In this document: positions 33,867 to 42,767 of the stretch, in pieces | Position numbering within the stretch: position 1 is the stretch's first letter | Layout of the letters: each line of letters starts with the position of its first letter | Source: GCA-2731375 sp964590195 | GTDB lineage: Bacteria; Pseudomonadota; Alphaproteobacteria; GCA-2731375 | Assembly: GCA_964590195.1 (NCBI GenBank) | Contig: CAZPWJ010000001.1 | Span: 248,001-312,000, forward strand | Reading direction: 5' to 3' | Length of the DNA: 64,000 nt | Notes under the pieces: model-generated | The model's input: the letters and a program-made list of their open reading frames with translations, nothing else | Database searches by the model: none | Told to the model about the DNA's origin: nothing | Made by a program: the position numbers and the translations under genes

Positions 33867-36566
33867 ATGGGACAAGACGACGTGAGTGATACGGGTAAGA
33901 AGAAAACCCTGAGCCTTGGCGGCGGAGAGCCTCTTAGCCTTCGCAAACCGGGCGAGGGCGGTGCGGCCCCATCACGTGGGGGCATGGGTGGCGGACGCAA
34001 GACCGTTAAGGTCGAGGTGCGGCGCCGGCGTGCGCCCGCGCGCGGCAGCCAAGGCGGCGCTGCCAGCACGCAGACCGCGGCCAGTCCAGCGGAATCCGCC
34101 GCGCCCGCCACTCCGGCCCCGGCTGCCGAGGCGACACCGGCTGTCGAGCCGGTAGCCGAAGCTCAACCGGCGCAAAGCACCACCACGGCGGAAGCGCCGG
34201 CGCCAAAAACCGACGGACAGGCCAAGGCCGGCGCTGGGCGTACCCGGCATGTCTTGAAGACTTTGTCGACGGAAGAGAAATCTGCCCGGGCCCGTGCCTT
34301 GGAAAACGCTCAAGCCGCCGATCAGGCAGCCCGTGCCAGGGCCGAGGAAAATGCCCGGCGCCAGGCCGAGGAAGCCGCCAGATTGGCGACTGAGCGGGAA
34401 GCCGCCGAGACCCGGCGCCTTGACGAGGAAGCCCGGAAAAAAACCGAGGAAGATGCCCGCCGCAAGGCTGAGGAAGAGGCCGCCCGCAAGTTGCAGGAAA
34501 AAGAGGCCAAGGCAAATGCCGAAGCCGATGCCAGCAGTGCCGCCGCCGCGGCCCCGACGGCGCCCCGGCGGGGGCAGCCAGGGGATGACGGAAAAGAAAG
34601 CACATCCCGGCGGCCAGAGCGCCGGCCCGTGGAGCGGCCCAAGCAACAACCCCGCGCCCGCACTGAACCGAGGCGCCGGTCAGGCCGTATTACGGTCACC
34701 GAGGCATTGGCCGACCGCGAGGAACGGGTCCGCAGCCTGGCTTCCATCCGTAGGGAGCGGGAACGGCGGAAACAAATGGCCGCCGACAGTGGCGAGAGCC
34801 AGGGTAAGATTCTGCGCGAAGTGGTGGTGCCCGAAACCATTACGGTACAGGAACTAGCCAACCGTATGGCCGAGCGTGGCGTGGATGTGGTGCGCTCGCT
34901 GATGGGTCTTGGCGTCATGGCGACGGTCAATCAGACCATTGATGCGGACACCGCCGAACTGGTGGTGGCTGAATTCGGACACAAACTGCGCCGGGTGTCC
35001 GAGGCGGATGTCGAAATCGGCCTCAAGGGCGAGACGGATGACGAAGGCGATCTGGTCACCCGTCCTCCGGTTGTCACGGTCATGGGCCATGTGGACCACG
35101 GCAAGACTTCGTTGCTGGATGCGATCCGCGCCTCTGATGTGGCCGCCGGCGAGGCGGGCGGCATTACCCAGCATATTGGCGCCTATCAGGTGACAACGCC
35201 GGCCGGCGCCAAGATCACCTTCATCGATACGCCGGGCCACGCGGCCTTTACAGCCATGCGTGCCCGCGGCGCCGATGTCACGGATCTGGTCATCTTGGTC
35301 GTGGCCGCCGATGACGGCGTCATGCCCCAGACGATCGAGGCAATCAATCACGCCAAGGCGGCGGAAGTGCCACTGATCGTGGCGGTCAACAAAATGGATT
35401 TGCCCGACGCCAATCCGAACAAGATCAAGCAGGAACTGCTGCAGTACGAAGTAATCCCCGAGGAAATGGGCGGCGATGTTCAGATCGTCGAGGTTTCCGC
35501 GATGAAAAAGCAGAACCTGGACGGTTTGGAGGAAATAATCCAGCTACGGGCCGAATTCCTGGAATTGCAGGCCAATCCGAACCGCGATGCCGAAGGCGTG
35601 GTGGTCGAGGCGCAATTGGACCGCGGCCGCGGTGCCGTGGCGACCGTGCTGGTCCAGCGCGGCACCCTCAGGGTCGGCGATATCTTCGTGGCCGGCTCGC
35701 AATGGGGCCGGGTACGGGCGATGCTGGACAGTCATGGCAACAATGTCGAGACGGCCGGCCCCTCCATGCCGGTTGAGGTTTTGGGCCTGAACGGGGCACC
35801 AGGCGCCGGTGACGAGTTCAATGTGGTCGAGAACGAAGCGCGGGCCCGCGAGGTCGCTGAATACCGCCAACGGATGGAGCGGGAACGCCGCGCCGCCGCC
35901 GGTGCGCGCGGCTCTCTGGAGCAAATGTTCTCCAACATGCAGGACAGCGAGACGAAAGAATTCCCGCTGCTGTTCAAAGCCGATGTGCGCGGCTCTCTGG
36001 AAGCCATCACCTCGGCGGTGGACAATTTGGGCAACGACGAAGTCGCTGCCAGGGTGCTGCACGGCGGCGTCGGCGGCATCACGGAATCGGATATTGATCT
36101 GGCCCGGGCCTCGAACGCGGTGGTCATTGGCTTTAACGTGCGGGCCAATCCTCAGGCACAGGAAATGGCGCGCCAGGAAAATGTCGAAATTCGCTATTAT
36201 TCGATTATTTACGAGTTGGTGGACGACTTGCGCAAGGCCATGAGCGGCCTGCTGGCGCCGGAGATCCGCGAGACCATTATTGGCGGCGCCCTGGTACAGG
36301 AAGTCTTCAATGTCTCCAAGATCGGCAAGATCGCCGGTTGCCGGGTTAGTAGTGGCCTGGCCCGTCGTCAGGCAAAAATACGCTTGTTGCGCGACGATGT
36401 GGTCATCCACACCGGCAGCCTGAAATCCCTGAAACGGTTCAAGGACGATGCCAACGAGGTCCGCGAGGGCAACGAATGCGGCGTCGCGCTGGAGAATTAT
36501 CAGGACATTCAGGCCGGCGACCAGATTGAATTCTTCGAGGTCGAGGAAGTCGAACGGTCGCTTTAA
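33867..36566 (+). CDS. infB: Translation initiation factor IF-2
   Basis: An 899-residue GTPase that places initiator tRNA in the P-site. A 300-residue Ala/Glu/Arg-rich low-complexity N-terminus (coiled-coil-like AEE-x-A-R-R repeats) precedes the conserved core. G1 is GHVDHGKTSLLDAI, G3 DTPGHAAF, G4 NKMD, G5 SAMKK. Domains II-IV follow to the end, with the IF2 C-terminal RVSSGLARRQAKIRLL. It starts with ATGGGACAAGAC after AAAGAG. The 156-base gap after it holds repeat copy A. Confidence 0.97.
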   Translation: MGQDDVSDTGKKKTLSLGGGEPLSLRKPGEGGAAPSRGGMGGGRKTVKVEVRRRRAPARGSQGGAASTQTAASPAESAAPATPAPAAEATPAVEPVAEAQPAQSTTTAEAPAPKTDGQAKAGAGRTRHVLKTLSTEEKSARARALENAQAADQAARARAEENARRQAEEAARLATEREAAETRRLDEEARKKTEEDARRKAEEEAARKLQEKEAKANAEADASSAAAAAPTAPRRGQPGDDGKESTSRRPERRPVERPKQQPRARTEPRRRSGRITVTEALADREERVRSLASIRRERERRKQMAADSGESQGKILREVVVPETITVQELANRMAERGVDVVRSLMGLGVMATVNQTIDADTAELVVAEFGHKLRRVSEADVEIGLKGETDDEGDLVTRPPVVTVMGHVDHGKTSLLDAIRASDVAAGEAGGITQHIGAYQVTTPAGAKITFIDTPGHAAFTAMRARGADVTDLVILVVAADDGVMPQTIEAINHAKAAEVPLIVAVNKMDLPDANPNKIKQELLQYEVIPEEMGGDVQIVEVSAMKKQNLDGLEEIIQLRAEFLELQANPNRDAEGVVVEAQLDRGRGAVATVLVQRGTLRVGDIFVAGSQWGRVRAMLDSHGNNVETAGPSMPVEVLGLNGAPGAGDEFNVVENEARAREVAEYRQRMERERRAAAGARGSLEQMFSNMQDSETKEFPLLFKADVRGSLEAITSAVDNLGNDEVAARVLHGGVGGITESDIDLARASNAVVIGFNVRANPQAQEMARQENVEIRYYSIIYELVDDLRKAMSGLLAPEIRETIIGGALVQEVFNVSKIGKIAGCRVSSGLARRQAKIRLLRDDVVIHTGSLKSLKRFKDDANEVREGNECGVALENYQDIQAGDQIEFFEVEEVERSL

Positions 36567-36567
36567 C

Positions 36568-36668
36568 TAGAGCAATTTTCAATTAATGGGGGTCGCTATC
36601 GCGACTTAAGTAATTGGTTCAATTGCTCTATTCTTAAGAGTCGGAGTGCATAATCTTCGAATGCGCTC
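36568..36668 (+). repeat. Interspersed two-hairpin repeat, copy A
   Basis: A 101-base element in the infB-rbfA gap, sense strand. Order: GAGCAATTTTCAATTAAT; a hairpin GTCGC-4-GCGAC; AAGTAATTGGTTCAATTGCTC, so outer ends form GAGCAATT/AATTGCTC; then TTCTTAAGAGTC; then a second hairpin GAGTGCAT / ATGCGCTC with one G-U pair. Copies B and C share the same order. Confidence 0.88.
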
Positions 36669-36722
36669 GGGTGCTATCCGCAAGGGTGTTTCCCGCGGCT
36701 GAATTTGGCATAAGGCGAGAAA

Positions 36723-37220
36723 ATGGCGAAGCATCGCGATTCCGGGTTTAAAGGTTCCCGGCAAATGGCGCGTGGGGCGCGTGGGCCATCACAACGTCAA
36801 TTACGCGCCGGCGAACTGGTCCGCCATGCGGTGGCGGAAGTTCTCATGCGTGAGGAGATCCATCACGAAGATCTGGCCGGCGTCGCCATCACGGTGACCG
36901 AGGTCGCCCTGAGCCCGGATCTGCGTCAGGCCACCTGCTACATCATGCCGCTCGGCGGCAAGGATACGGACAAGATACTGAAGGCACTGCACCGTGTCGG
37001 CCCCTGGCTGGGCGGGCAGGTGGCCAAGCGGGTCAGCCTGAAGTTCGCGCCGCGCCTGCATTTTCGGATCGACGGCAGTTTCGACAATGCCTCCCACATC
37101 GATAGCCTGTTGCGGCGCGATGATGTGGCGCCAGATCTTGATGCGGATCTTGATGCGGGGCACGATACCGGCGCGAAGGAAGCTTCGCGACTTTCGGAAG
37201 ACGGCGGCGATGGGGCGTAG
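36723..37220 (+). CDS. rbfA: Ribosome-binding factor A RbfA
   Basis: A 165-residue KH-like protein needed for 16S rRNA 5'-end maturation. LRAGELVRHAVAEVLMREEI and SPDLRQATCYIMPLGG segments and the LKFAPRLHFRIDGSFDNA segment are diagnostic. The C-terminus is an unconserved acidic tail. It overlaps truB by 11 bases. Confidence 0.95.
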   Translation: MAKHRDSGFKGSRQMARGARGPSQRQLRAGELVRHAVAEVLMREEIHHEDLAGVAITVTEVALSPDLRQATCYIMPLGGKDTDKILKALHRVGPWLGGQVAKRVSLKFAPRLHFRIDGSFDNASHIDSLLRRDDVAPDLDADLDAGHDTGAKEASRLSEDGGDGA

Positions 37221-38106
37221 ACGGCGCGGCCGGCCGGTGCATGGCTGGTTTATCCTCGACAAACCCCTCGGCATGACCTCGACCCAGGCGGTCGGCAAGG
37301 TGCGGCGCAGCTTTGATGCCGCCAAGGCCGGCCATGCGGGCACCCTGGATCCCTTGGCCAGCGGTATTCTGCCCATTGCCATGGGTGAGGCGACCAAGGT
37401 CGTGGCCATGGCGATGGATGGCGCCAAGGCCTATCGCTTCACCATTCGTTGGGGCGAGGAGCGCGATACCGACGATGCCGAGGGCGCGGTGACCGCGACC
37501 GACAGCGAGCGTCCAACGGCAGCGCAGATCGAAGCGGCCCTACCGCAATTTACCGGCGATATCGAACAGGTTCCCCCCGCCTATTCCGCCATCAAGGTAA
37601 ATGGGGCGCGGGCCTATGATCTGGCCCGCGGCGGCGAGGCCCCGGAACTGGCCGCCCGCTTGATCCGGATCGATGAACTGCATCTTCTTAGCTGTCCCGA
37701 CGCCGATCATGCGGTGCTGGAAATGATCTGCGGCAAGGGCGCCTATGTGCGCGGCGTTGCCCGTGACCTGGGCCGCGTTCTGGGTTGCCGTGGTCACGTC
37801 AGTGAACTGCGCCGAACCCGGGTTGGAGACTTCGACGAAAGCATGGCGATTTCGCTGGATAAACTTGAGGACATGGGGCATAAGGAGGCGCTCGACGACC
37901 TGCTTTTGCCGGTCGAGGCTGCGCTGGCCGACATCCCGGCGCTTGCCGTGACCGGTCCGGAAGCTGACCGTCTACGTTTTGGACAGGCCATCCGGGTTCC
38001 GCATAGCGTCGAGGGAACCGTATACGCGACGACAGACGGCAGGCCGGTAGCACTGGCCGAAATTCATGCCGGTGAAGTCCGTCCGGTTCGTGTTTTTAAT
38101 CTGTAA
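37210..38106 (+). CDS. truB: tRNA pseudouridine55 synthase TruB
   Basis: A 298-residue pseudouridine synthase for U55 of tRNA. The opening GWFILDKPLGMTSTQAVGKV and the catalytic motif AGHAGTLDPLASGILPI hold the catalytic Asp. KVNGARAYDLARGGE and CGKGAYVRGVARDLGR follow. The ATG at 37210 lies inside rbfA, indicating translational coupling; longer upstream reading is an artefact of rbfA. Confidence 0.96.
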   Translation: MGRRRRGRPVHGWFILDKPLGMTSTQAVGKVRRSFDAAKAGHAGTLDPLASGILPIAMGEATKVVAMAMDGAKAYRFTIRWGEERDTDDAEGAVTATDSERPTAAQIEAALPQFTGDIEQVPPAYSAIKVNGARAYDLARGGEAPELAARLIRIDELHLLSCPDADHAVLEMICGKGAYVRGVARDLGRVLGCRGHVSELRRTRVGDFDESMAISLDKLEDMGHKEALDDLLLPVEAALADIPALAVTGPEADRLRFGQAIRVPHSVEGTVYATTDGRPVALAEIHAGEVRPVRVFNL

Positions 38107-38132
38107 GACCTTATTACGAATAGGAGATTTCG

Positions 38133-38402
38133 ATGTCGATTACGGCCGAACGCAAGACCGAATTGATTGGCGAATTTAAACAATCCGACAGCGATACCGG
38201 TTCACCGGAAGTGCAAGTAGCAATTCTGACCTCCCGGATCGTGACCCTGACCGATCATTTCAAGGAACATAAAAAGGATAACCACTCCCGACGTGGCCTG
38301 CTGAAAATGGTCAGCCGGCGGCGGCGCTTGCTGGATTATCTGAAACGCAAGGATCAGACGCGGTATGAAGCTCTGATCAAGCGGCTGGGCCTGCGCCGTT
38401 AG
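38133..38402 (+). CDS. rpsO: Ribosomal protein S15
   Basis: An 89-residue 30S protein, normal length. SPEVQVAILTSRIVTLTDHF, then HSRRGLLKMVSRRRRLLDYL, and the C-terminal YEALIKRLGLRR are conserved. ATG after TAGGAG. It is followed by a 319-base gap before pnp that carries repeat copy B. Confidence 0.98.
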   Translation: MSITAERKTELIGEFKQSDSDTGSPEVQVAILTSRIVTLTDHFKEHKKDNHSRRGLLKMVSRRRRLLDYLKRKDQTRYEALIKRLGLRR

Positions 38403-38493
38403 TATTGTCAGCAGGCAAACCAAGTCTGATCAAAATTGATCCCTGTGCTGTCCGAAGGACAACGCAGAGTTCGGTGCTACCTGTACCGGGACA

Positions 38494-38593
38494 AGGAGTA
38501 ATTTTCAATGAATTGGAGTCGCAATTGCGACCCTAGGCATTGGTTCAATTGCTCTACTTTAAGACTCGGAGCACATTCAAATTGAATGTGCTC
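38494..38593 (+). repeat. Interspersed two-hairpin repeat, copy B
   Basis: A 100-base copy in the rpsO-pnp gap, sense strand. The inner hairpin is the perfect palindrome GTCGCAATTGCGAC. The outer end ATTGGTTCAATTGCTCTA is shared with copy A. The second hairpin has 12-bp perfect arms, GAGCACATTCAA (38569-38580) and TTGAATGTGCTC (38582-38593), with a single loop base. Relative to copy C the stem changes G-C to A-T on both sides. The rest of the gap holds two small inverted repeats (GATCAA-AA-TTGATC at 38427, TGTCC-GAA-GGACA at 38448) that may be RNA hairpins, and no gene. Confidence 0.88.
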
Positions 38594-38721
38594 AGACGAT
38601 GGCCATGATTCATTCGGGATTATGGCAAGCAAATTGAATGTAAGCGAAGCCATGTTTTAACCGGCGATGGCGCCGGATAGTTAGGTAAGAAGGCATGGCG
38701 GCTGAGAAAGAGAGAACGAAG

Positions 38722-40839
38722 ATGTTTGATATTCATCGCAAGGAATTGATGTGGGGCGGGCGCAAGCTGGTCCTTGAAACCGGGCATATCGCGCGCCAGT
38801 CCGATGGCGCCGTGATGGTGACCTATGATGAGACCTCCGTGCTGTGCACCGCCGTTGCCGCGCGCGAGCCGCGCCAGGGCATCGATTTCTTCCCCCTGAC
38901 CGTCCACTACGTGGAAAAAACCTATGCCGCCGGTAAAATTCCGGGCGGCTTCTTCAAGCGTGAGGGCCGCCCCTCGGAAAACGAGACGCTGACGTCACGC
39001 TTGATTGACCGGCCGATCCGGCCTCTGTTCGCGGACGGCTTCCGCAACGAGACACAGATCATCTGCACCACCATGAGCCATGATCTGGAAAACAATCCCG
39101 ACATTGCCGCTCTGGTGGGCACATCCGCCGCCCTGACCATTTCGGGCATCCCCTTCATGGGCCCGATCAGCGCGGCGCGGGTTGGTTACATCAATGGCGA
39201 ATACGTCCTGAACCCGCGCATCGACGAGATGGAAGACAGCGACCTGGACATGGTCGTGGCCGGCACCGCGGATGCCGTGATGATGGTGGAATCGGAAGCC
39301 AACCAGCTGTCCGAGGACGTAATGCTGGGCGCCGTGATGTTTGCCCATCGCGAGATGCAGCCGGTCATTCAGGCTATTATCGAGCTGGCCGAATTGGCGG
39401 CGAAGGAGCCCTGGGATCTGGCCCCGCCGGAGGATCACTCCGCGATCCAGGGCAAGGTTGCCGACACCATCGAGGCTGATTTGCGTGCCGCCTATGCCGA
39501 GCCCGTGAAGCAGACCCGCACCAACATGCTGTCGGAAGCCAAGGGCAAGGCCTTCGAGGCGTTGGCTGAAGATCCCGATGCCGGCGCCATTGGCGATGCC
39601 GTCAAGAAGCTGGAAAAGAACATCGTCCGCGGCCAGATCCTGGATACGGGCAACCGCATCGATGGCCGGGACACCCGCACCGTACGGCAGATCGAAAGCC
39701 AGGTTGGCGTACTGCCCCGGACCCACGGCGCGGCCCTGTTCACCCGCGGTGAGACCCAGGCCCTGGTGGTGACCACCCTGGGCACTGGCGATGACGAGCA
39801 GATCATGGATGCCCTGGCGGGTTCATACCGCCAGCACTTCCTGCTGCATTACAACTTCCCGCCCTATTCCGTGGGCGAGGCGGGCCGCTTTGGCTTTACC
39901 GGCCGGCGCGAAGTCGGCCATGGCAAGCTGGCCTGGCGGGCCATGAAGGCGGTGATGCCCAGCAAGGAAGAGTTCCCTTACACGATCCGTATCGTTTCCG
40001 AGATCACGGAATCCAATGGTTCCTCCTCCATGGCCTCCGTTTGCGGCTCCTCCCTGTCCCTGATGGATGCGGGCGTGCCGTTGAAGGCAGCCGTGGCGGG
40101 TATCGCCATGGGCCTGATCCTGGAAGGCGACAAGTACGCCATCCTGTCCGATATTCTGGGTGACGAGGATCACCTGGGCGATATGGACTTCAAGGTCGCG
40201 GGCACGGAAGATGGTGTTACCTCGTTACAGATGGACATCAAGGTCGCGGGCATTACCGAGGCGATCATGCGTGATGCCCTGGCCCAGGCCAACGAAGGCC
40301 GCAACCATATCCTTGGCGAGATGAGCAAGGCCATTGGCGAGCATCGCGGCGAGTTGCGCGATACCGCGCCGAAGGTTCACCTGCTGAAGGTACCGGTCGA
40401 CAAGATCCGGGAAATCATCGGGACCGGCGGCAAGGTTATCCGTCAGATTACCGAGGAAACCGGCGCCAAGATCGATATCTCCGACGATGGTTCGGTCAAG
40501 GTGTCCTCGCCGGATCAGTCCAGCATCGATGCCGCCACGACCTGGATCACCGGCATCATCGCCGAGCCCGAGATCGGCGAGATCTACAAGGGCAAGGTGG
40601 TCAAGGTTGTCGATTTCGGCGCCTTCGTGAACTTCATCGGCAACCGGGACGGCCTCTGCCACATCTCGGAACTGGCCCAGCACCGGGTCAAGACGGTGAA
40701 CGACATTTGCAACGAAGGCGATGAAGTCTTTGTCAAATGCCTGGCTATCGATGACCGGGGCAAGGTTCGCCTGTCCATGAAAATGGTCGACCAGGAAACC
40801 GGTAAGGAAATGGTTCAGGAAGAAGCCGCGAGCGACTAA
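38722..40839 (+). CDS. pnp: Polyribonucleotide nucleotidyltransferase
   Basis: A 705-residue phosphorolytic 3'-5' exoribonuclease of the degradosome. Two RNase PH domains (GGRKLVLETGHIARQSDGAV near residue 15, and TRGETQALVVTTLG in the second), a KH domain (KIREIIGTGGKVIRQITEET) and an S1 domain (KGKVVKVVDFGAFVNFIGN). The start MFDIHRKELMWGG at 38722 matches the family. An ATG nine codons upstream at 38695 with an AGGTAAGAAGG element is an alternative. Confidence 0.96.
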   Translation: MFDIHRKELMWGGRKLVLETGHIARQSDGAVMVTYDETSVLCTAVAAREPRQGIDFFPLTVHYVEKTYAAGKIPGGFFKREGRPSENETLTSRLIDRPIRPLFADGFRNETQIICTTMSHDLENNPDIAALVGTSAALTISGIPFMGPISAARVGYINGEYVLNPRIDEMEDSDLDMVVAGTADAVMMVESEANQLSEDVMLGAVMFAHREMQPVIQAIIELAELAAKEPWDLAPPEDHSAIQGKVADTIEADLRAAYAEPVKQTRTNMLSEAKGKAFEALAEDPDAGAIGDAVKKLEKNIVRGQILDTGNRIDGRDTRTVRQIESQVGVLPRTHGAALFTRGETQALVVTTLGTGDDEQIMDALAGSYRQHFLLHYNFPPYSVGEAGRFGFTGRREVGHGKLAWRAMKAVMPSKEEFPYTIRIVSEITESNGSSSMASVCGSSLSLMDAGVPLKAAVAGIAMGLILEGDKYAILSDILGDEDHLGDMDFKVAGTEDGVTSLQMDIKVAGITEAIMRDALAQANEGRNHILGEMSKAIGEHRGELRDTAPKVHLLKVPVDKIREIIGTGGKVIRQITEETGAKIDISDDGSVKVSSPDQSSIDAATTWITGIIAEPEIGEIYKGKVVKVVDFGAFVNFIGNRDGLCHISELAQHRVKTVNDICNEGDEVFVKCLAIDDRGKVRLSMKMVDQETGKEMVQEEAASD

Positions 40840-40867
40840 CCGAACCGGCCTTACGGCCAAGAATTCA

Positions 40868-40906
40868 GGCCCCGCTCTCCGAACTGGAGGCGGGGCCTTT
40901 ATTTTT
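40868..40906 (+). terminator. Intrinsic terminator after pnp
   Basis: GGCCCCGC (40868-40875) pairs with GCGGGGCC (40890-40897); after one bulged T a further four pairs close a GAACT loop. A TTTATTTTT tract follows directly at 40898-40906. It lies 29 bases after the pnp stop and ends the rimP-pnp cluster. The convergent CaiB-like gene ends 22 bases farther. Confidence 0.93.
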
Positions 40907-40927
40907 CCGAAATAGATACGCGCCGGA

Positions 40928-42136
40928 TCAGACCACGCGCTTGCCCCTTAGCTCGGTGATCGTGGCATCGTCATAGCCCAGTTCATGCATGACCTCGTCG
41001 GTGTGCTCGCCCAAGGTCGGAGCGCGCATGCGGATGGTGTCCGCCGGGGTTTTCGAAAAGCGGACATGCAGCTTGGACATGGGCGCCGGCGCCGGGATGC
41101 CGGGGTAGTCCACTTCCTCCAGGAAGCCGCCTTGCAGGACCTGCGGATCCTTCAAGGTATCAGCCGGTTTATAAACGTGGCCGCAAGGAATTCGTGCTTC
41201 CGCCAGGGTTTCGATAGCTTCTTCGCGGGTCCTTTTCGAGCACCATTCCTGCATGCGGGCCGAGATCTCGACGCCATTATCGCCCCGCAGTAGATCATCC
41301 TTGAATTTGGGGTCCGTCGTCCAGTACTCCCCGTCTGCCATGAGATCGGACCAGCGGTTGAAAAGCGTTTGGCCGACGACCTGCACCAAGATCCATTCAT
41401 CATCGCGGCATTTGTAGGCATCCATGGGCGCGGCGGTCTGCCCCCGGTTGCCGGAGCCGACCCGGTCGGCCTGGATCATGGCCTGTTCGATTAAACCGGC
41501 GTTATTGAACAACAAGGCGGTGCCAAGCAGGCTGCCTTCCACCCGCTGCCCCTCGCCCGTGGCGCGCTTGTGCAGCAGTGCCGCCAAGGTGCCGATGGTG
41601 GCGGCCGAAGCAGTGCCGAAATCGACCCACGGGGTATGCGCCTTCATGGGCTCGTCCTCATAGCCCGACAGATGCATCATGCCCGACATAGCCGCGGCCA
41701 CGCCGTCGAAACCAACCCGGTCCTTGTAGGGGCCGACCGAGGTAAAGGCCGACACGGTGGTCAGGATAATATCCTCCTTGACCTCGCGCAGGCTGTCATA
41801 GTCCAGGCCCATGGCGGTCAAGGTTTCGGTTGGCAGATTGGCGATCACCACATCCGCCGTCGCGACCAGTTTCTTGACGATTTCCCGGCCTTCGGGCTTC
41901 ATGGGGTTCAGGGTCAGCCCCCGCTTATTGCGGTTCAGGTGTACATAGCCGGCACCAACGCATTCCTCGCCATCCGCGCCTTCGCCTATGGGGGTGGTGA
42001 AACGATCCTCGCTGCCATCGATCTTTTCAATTCGGATCACATCGGCGCCTAAGTCGCCCAGCATCATGCCGCAACAGGGGCCGGCGATATAACGCCCGAA
42101 ATCCAATACCCGCACTCCATCCAAAACCTGGCTCAC
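40928..42136 (-). CDS. CaiB/BaiF family CoA-transferase
   Basis: A 402-residue class III CoA-transferase. LDFGRYIAGPCCGMMLGDLG and ADVIRIEKIDG at the N-terminus, HLNRNKRGLTLNPMKPEG, VGFDGVAAAMSGMMHLSG and PWVDFGTASAATIGTLAALL (with the probable catalytic Asp) are typical. It moves CoA between carboxylic acids. Substrate unknown; no other CoA-pathway gene is adjacent, and the nearest neighbour is a response regulator. Confidence 0.92.
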   Translation of the reverse strand: MSQVLDGVRVLDFGRYIAGPCCGMMLGDLGADVIRIEKIDGSEDRFTTPIGEGADGEECVGAGYVHLNRNKRGLTLNPMKPEGREIVKKLVATADVVIANLPTETLTAMGLDYDSLREVKEDIILTTVSAFTSVGPYKDRVGFDGVAAAMSGMMHLSGYEDEPMKAHTPWVDFGTASAATIGTLAALLHKRATGEGQRVEGSLLGTALLFNNAGLIEQAMIQADRVGSGNRGQTAAPMDAYKCRDDEWILVQVVGQTLFNRWSDLMADGEYWTTDPKFKDDLLRGDNGVEISARMQEWCSKRTREEAIETLAEARIPCGHVYKPADTLKDPQVLQGGFLEEVDYPGIPAPAPMSKLHVRFSKTPADTIRMRAPTLGEHTDEVMHELGYDDATITELRGKRVV

Positions 42137-42257
42137 CGCAATCTCTCCCTACAAATAATGGCCACCCACAAGAGTGGCGCCATTCCAAGTCACATCATAC
42201 CGCTGGCCTGCCCGGTTCCGCAATGCGGTCGGTGCGCCGACAAACAGCGTCGGTATT

Positions 42258-42626
42258 TTAGGAAAGTGCGTCGCGCAGGGTCGCCAGACTGATCGGTTTC
42301 TGGTGGGTTTCCACCTTCAGACCCCGGACCTCGCCCAGGCCGAGCGCCATTTTGCCATAGTATGGATTGTAGCCGGTGACAACCAGGATCCGGGCCGTGC
42401 AGTTCTGTTCCGCCAGCCATTGCACCAGTTCAATACCCTCGATATCCGGCATCACCATATCCAGCACGATGACGTCCGGTGCGAATTTCGCATAGGCATC
42501 CTTGAACAGATTGGGATCGGAAAGGGCGGAAACCTCATAACCGAGGCCCTCCGCCGTTCGTTTCACGAAATCAGCAAAATCAGGTTCGTCATCAACTACC
42601 AGTAACCGCTTAACGTCTTCCGTCAT
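42258..42626 (-). CDS. Stand-alone response regulator receiver protein
   Basis: A 122-residue CheY-like protein with only the receiver domain. The acidic pair is in LLVVDDEPDF, the phosphoryl-accepting Asp in DVIVLDMVMPDIEG, Thr in VVTGYNPYY and Lys in THQKPIS. No output domain is present and no histidine kinase lies in the window. It may act like a phosphorelay intermediate or regulate by protein interaction. Gaps of about 120 and 140 bases surround it. Confidence 0.92.
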   Translation of the reverse strand: MTEDVKRLLVVDDEPDFADFVKRTAEGLGYEVSALSDPNLFKDAYAKFAPDVIVLDMVMPDIEGIELVQWLAEQNCTARILVVTGYNPYYGKMALGLGEVRGLKVETHQKPISLATLRDALS

Positions 42627-42767
42627 GACCCCTCATGGCACCAAGTCCATAAAACTCGAAACTGCCGCCCAAAAATTTATTCCACGATAAATTCGACACT
42701 TAACACCGTCAATAAACGGTTTTCCGCGCGAATACATTACCCCTTATGCACAACTACTCCGTTAGCT

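Noticed and set aside
42150..42175. Hairpin GCCAC/GTGGC after the response regulator gene as a terminator
   Set aside because: Only five pairs and no U-tract on either strand.
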